Shown here: piece after piece, positions 15,961 through 18,107 of the stretch
Numbering within the stretch: position 1 is the first letter of the stretch
Layout of the letters: each line of letters begins with the position of its first letter
The notes under the pieces: generated by a model
The model's input: the letters and a program-made list of their open reading frames with translations, nothing else
Told to the model about the DNA's origin: nothing
Databases searched by the model: none
Program-made: the position numbers and the translations under genes
Assembly (NCBI GenBank): GCA_021730825.1
Contig: JAKFYO010000088.1
Span: 1-18,107, forward strand
DNA length: 18,107 bases
Direction: 5' to 3'
DNA from: Hyphomicrobiales bacterium
GTDB lineage: Bacteria; Pseudomonadota; Alphaproteobacteria; Rhizobiales; Xanthobacteraceae

Positions 15961-16557
15961 ATGGCCAGCCACTCACGCCGCGACCTTCTGATCGGAAGCG
16001 GGCTTGCGCTCGCAGGTTTTGCCCTGCCGAGCAATCTCGCTTTCGCGCAAGGCGCGGAATTGCCGCCGACACCCGAATGCCGCGACGCGCATGATGTGAC
16101 GCCGCGCCAGACCGAAGGACCGTTCTACACGCCGAAAGCGCCGGAGCGCGCCAATCTTCGCGAGCCCAGCATGAAGGGTGTTGCGGTTGCGCTCGGCGGG
16201 CTCGTGCTTACGCGCGCCTGCAAGCCGGTCGCGAATGCGGTCGTCGATCTGTGGCATGCCGACGACGCCGGAGAATACGACAACAAAGGTTTCCGGCTGC
16301 GCGGCTTCGTGCGGACCGATGCGCAAGGGCGTTATACTTTCCAGACTATCCAGCCCGGTAACTATCCGGGCCGGGTCCGGCACTATCATGTGAAGGTGCA
16401 GGCGCCGGGCGCGCGGTTACTCACGACCCAGCTCTATTTTCCGGACGAGCCGGGCAATGCCCGCGACTTCCTGTTTCGCAAAGAGCTGTTGATACGCACC
16501 GCAAAAATTGCAGATGGCCTTGCCGCCCGGTTCGATTTCGTTGCGGACTTGCGCTAG
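15961..16557 (+). CDS. Tat-exported intradiol ring-cleavage dioxygenase (protocatechuate 3,4-dioxygenase-like)
   Basis: 198 residues. The signal peptide has the twin-arginine motif SHSRRDLLIG (3-12) and a hydrophobic run ending AFAQ near residue 30, so the protein is probably exported folded with its iron. The fold matches the catalytic core of intradiol dioxygenases, which cleave catechols with non-haem Fe(III). The four ligands are in place: Y106 (DDAGEYD), Y135 (QPGNYPGR), H141 and H143 (RHYHVK). TEGPFYTP (51-58) and VVDLWHADDAGEYD (94-107) are typical. It is shorter than the usual cytoplasmic PcaH/PcaG subunits and stands alone, as in the secreted single-gene group. ATG at 15961 follows GAGGAG by 7 bases. 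It may act on catechol-type compounds in the periplasm. Confidence 0.9.
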   Translation: MASHSRRDLLIGSGLALAGFALPSNLAFAQGAELPPTPECRDAHDVTPRQTEGPFYTPKAPERANLREPSMKGVAVALGGLVLTRACKPVANAVVDLWHADDAGEYDNKGFRLRGFVRTDAQGRYTFQTIQPGNYPGRVRHYHVKVQAPGARLLTTQLYFPDEPGNARDFLFRKELLIRTAKIADGLAARFDFVADLR

Positions 16558-16588
16558 TCCTGCCTGATGTACGCGGGGGCGTAAGAAA

Positions 16589-17089
16589 ATGATCGTATCT
16601 GAAGGCGGACCGGAAAAGCCTTTCCCGGTTTCATGGGATCAGTTTCATCGCGATGCGCGTGCGCTGGCCTGGCGGCTGCATTCGGCGGGACCGTTCGAGG
16701 CGATCGTCTGCATTACGCGCGGCGGGCTGGTGCCGGCCGCGATCGTCGCGCGCGAACTCGATCTGCGTGTGATCGAGACGATTTCGGTCGTCAGCTATCG
16801 CGACTACAAAAATCAAAACACGCCGGAGGTTGTCAAAAGCATCGAGGGCAAACTGTTAGCTACCGGCGGGCAGGGGATTCTGGTGATCGACGATCTGGTC
16901 GATACCGGCAAGACCGCGAGGGTCGTGCGCGAACTCTTGCCGAAGGCGCACTTCGCGGCGGTTTACGCAAAGCCCTTGGGCCGTCCGCTGGTCGATACGT
17001 TTGTCACGGAAGTATCGCAGGACACCTGGATTTATTTTCCGTGGGATACGGCGCTTTCCTATGCGCCGCCGATCCGCGGAAAAGAGTAA
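16589..17089 (+). CDS. gpt: xanthine/guanine phosphoribosyltransferase
   Basis: Purine salvage enzyme that joins xanthine or guanine to PRPP to form XMP or GMP; cytoplasmic, often bound to the membrane face. 166 residues, with [17 protein letters not shown] (41-57) and the PRPP-binding block [14 protein letters not shown] (97-110) whose two aspartates and TGKT contact PRPP. W147 followed by [14 protein letters not shown] is typical of the bacterial xanthine-guanine type. ATG at 16589; the ribosome site is weak (GGGGGCG 6 to 10 bases upstream). It lies 31 bases after the dioxygenase and may be cotranscribed with it. Its stop codon touches that of the convergent copper ATPase. Confidence 0.95.
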   Translation: MIVSEGGPEKPFPVSWDQFHRDARALAWRLHSAGPFEAIVCITRGGLVPAAIVARELDLRVIETISVVSYRDYKNQNTPEVVKSIEGKLLATGGQGILVIDDLVDTGKTARVVRELLPKAHFAAVYAKPLGRPLVDTFVTEVSQDTWIYFPWDTALSYAPPIRGKE

Positions 17090-18107
17090 TCAGATTTTCG
17101 TAAGCCGCAGCCGCAGCGCATTGCCGATCACGCTGACCGAAGAGAGCGCCATCGCGGCAGCGCCCACGATCGGCGAGAGCAGAATTCCGAACAGCGGATA
17201 CAACACGCCAGCCGCGATCGGCACGCCGCCTGCATTATAAAGAAACGCAAAGAATAAATTCTGGCGGATGTTTTTCATCGTCGCCTGCGACAGATGCCGG
17301 GCGCGGACGATGCCCATGAGGTCGCCTTTGAGCAGCGTAATACCCGCGCTCTCCATCGCGACATCGGTGCCGGTGCCCATCGCGATCCCGACGTCTGCGG
17401 CTGCAAGCGCAGGCGCGTCGTTCACGCCGTCGCCGGCCATCGCAACCACACGGCCCTCGCTGCGCAGTTTCTCCACGACCTTCGCCTTCTGGTCCGGCAG
17501 CACATCCGCTTCGACTTCATCGATGCCGATCTCGGCGGCGACAGCGCGGGCGGTGACGGCATTATCGCCGGTCAGCATCACGATGCGGATTCTATCTTTC
17601 TTCAATGCCTCGATCGCTTCGTGCGTGGTCGCCTTTACCGGGTCTTCGATCGCAAGCAGGCCGGCTGCCTTCGCATCCACGCCGACGAAAATCACGGTCG
17701 CGCCGTTTTCGCGCAGCCGGCTCGCCTCGAAGTCGAACTCGCGGGTATCAATGCCTCGTTCTTTTAGGAACGCGGTGTTGCCGAGCGTGATCAGCTTGCT
17801 CTCGACGCGGCCGTAAGCGCCTTTTCCGGTCGGCGAGTTGAAATCATAGGCATCGGTGAGCTTGAGTTTCCTTGCGTTCGCTTCATTGACGATAGCGAGG
17901 GCAAGAGGATGTTCGCTCGCGCGCTCCACGCTTGCGGCAAGCCGAAGAAGCTCGTTCTCCGCGAAAGCGTTGCCGACAATTTTCGTGAGCTTCGGTTTGC
18001 CCTCGGTGAGCGTGCCGGTCTTGTCGATCACAAGCGTATCGACGCTTTCCAGCCGCTCGAGCGCCGCCGCGTTTTTGACCAGCACGCCGGTCTCCGCGCC
18101 GCGGCCG
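17090..18107 (-). CDS. copA: copper/silver-exporting P1B-type ATPase, C-terminal part (cut by window edge)
   Basis: The last third or more of a heavy-metal P-type ATPase; the frame is open to the right edge, so the true start lies outside and the GTG at 18085 is not a start. The phosphorylation motif [11 protein letters not shown] occurs about 20 residues from the left end of the visible protein, the nucleotide-domain HP motif as [10 protein letters not shown], and the hinge as [20 protein letters not shown]. The two C-terminal membrane helices contain [17 protein letters not shown] and [16 protein letters not shown]: the YN and MxxSS residues are the Cu(I)/Ag(I) signature of subgroup P1B-1. 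It pumps the ion out of the cytoplasm. N-terminal metal-binding domains cannot be seen. Its TGA stop directly abuts the TAA of gpt. Confidence 0.95.
   Translation of the reverse strand, partial: GRGAETGVLVKNAAALERLESVDTLVIDKTGTLTEGKPKLTKIVGNAFAENELLRLAASVERASEHPLALAIVNEANARKLKLTDAYDFNSPTGKGAYGRVESKLITLGNTAFLKERGIDTREFDFEASRLRENGATVIFVGVDAKAAGLLAIEDPVKATTHEAIEALKKDRIRIVMLTGDNAVTARAVAAEIGIDEVEADVLPDQKAKVVEKLRSEGRVVAMAGDGVNDAPALAAADVGIAMGTGTDVAMESAGITLLKGDLMGIVRARHLSQATMKNIRQNLFFAFLYNAGGVPIAAGVLYPLFGILLSPIVGAAAMALSSVSVIGNALRLRLTKI

Overview
The window looks like chromosomal DNA of a GC-rich alphaproteobacterium, most likely Hyphomicrobiales near Bradyrhizobiaceae/Xanthobacteraceae. The clues are an Usg-family small protein, a groESL operon with both a CIRCE operator and a sigma-32-like promoter, a palindromic repeat of a type common in rhizobial genomes, a complete Anbu cluster and a feruloyl-CoA synthase. 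This placement rests on recognition by eye, not on a database search. I saw no tRNA, rRNA, CRISPR array, transposase or integrase.

Layout. (1) 79-1719 (+): a flavin amine oxidase that converges on the groES-groEL operon (3850-1861, -); a two-way terminator lies between them. groESL carries CIRCE at 3974-4000 and a close match to a heat-shock promoter at 3928-3956. (2) 4149-4424 (+): an Usg-like gene, ending at a strong hairpin shared with the next operon. (3) 7846-4478 (-): five tightly packed genes: a Tat-exported NitT/TauT-type binding protein, its ATPase and permease, a divergent NifU/IscU-like protein and a DsrE-like protein. (4) 8705-7947 (-): an SDR oxidoreductase. (5) 13066-8739 (-): the Anbu cluster, in the order circularly permuted ATP-grasp, alpha-E, transglutaminase, Anbu protease, with a composite palindromic repeat between the second and third genes. 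(6) 15001-13154 (-): feruloyl-CoA synthase, divergent from a stand-alone CinA-N/MoCF protein (+), an exported intradiol dioxygenase (+) and a xanthine/guanine phosphoribosyltransferase (+). The last of these abuts, stop codon to stop codon, a copper P-type ATPase (-) that leaves the right edge.

The most interesting part is region 3. Three of its five proteins carry adjacent-cysteine motifs: the binding protein near its N-terminus (SCCDE), the NifU-like protein (ECTQGCCG) and the DsrE-like protein (GCDQCC). The NifU-like protein has kept only one of the three usual scaffold cysteines. The genes are linked by overlapping or touching stop/start codons, and the leader carries two sets of inverted repeats. 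My inference is a dedicated uptake system for a sulfur-, selenium- or metal-containing compound, with cytoplasmic thiol proteins that receive the cargo. The substrate is unknown. Other notable signals are a palindrome over the predicted start of the feruloyl-CoA synthase promoter, and an in-frame second GroEL-like tail beyond the groEL stop codon.
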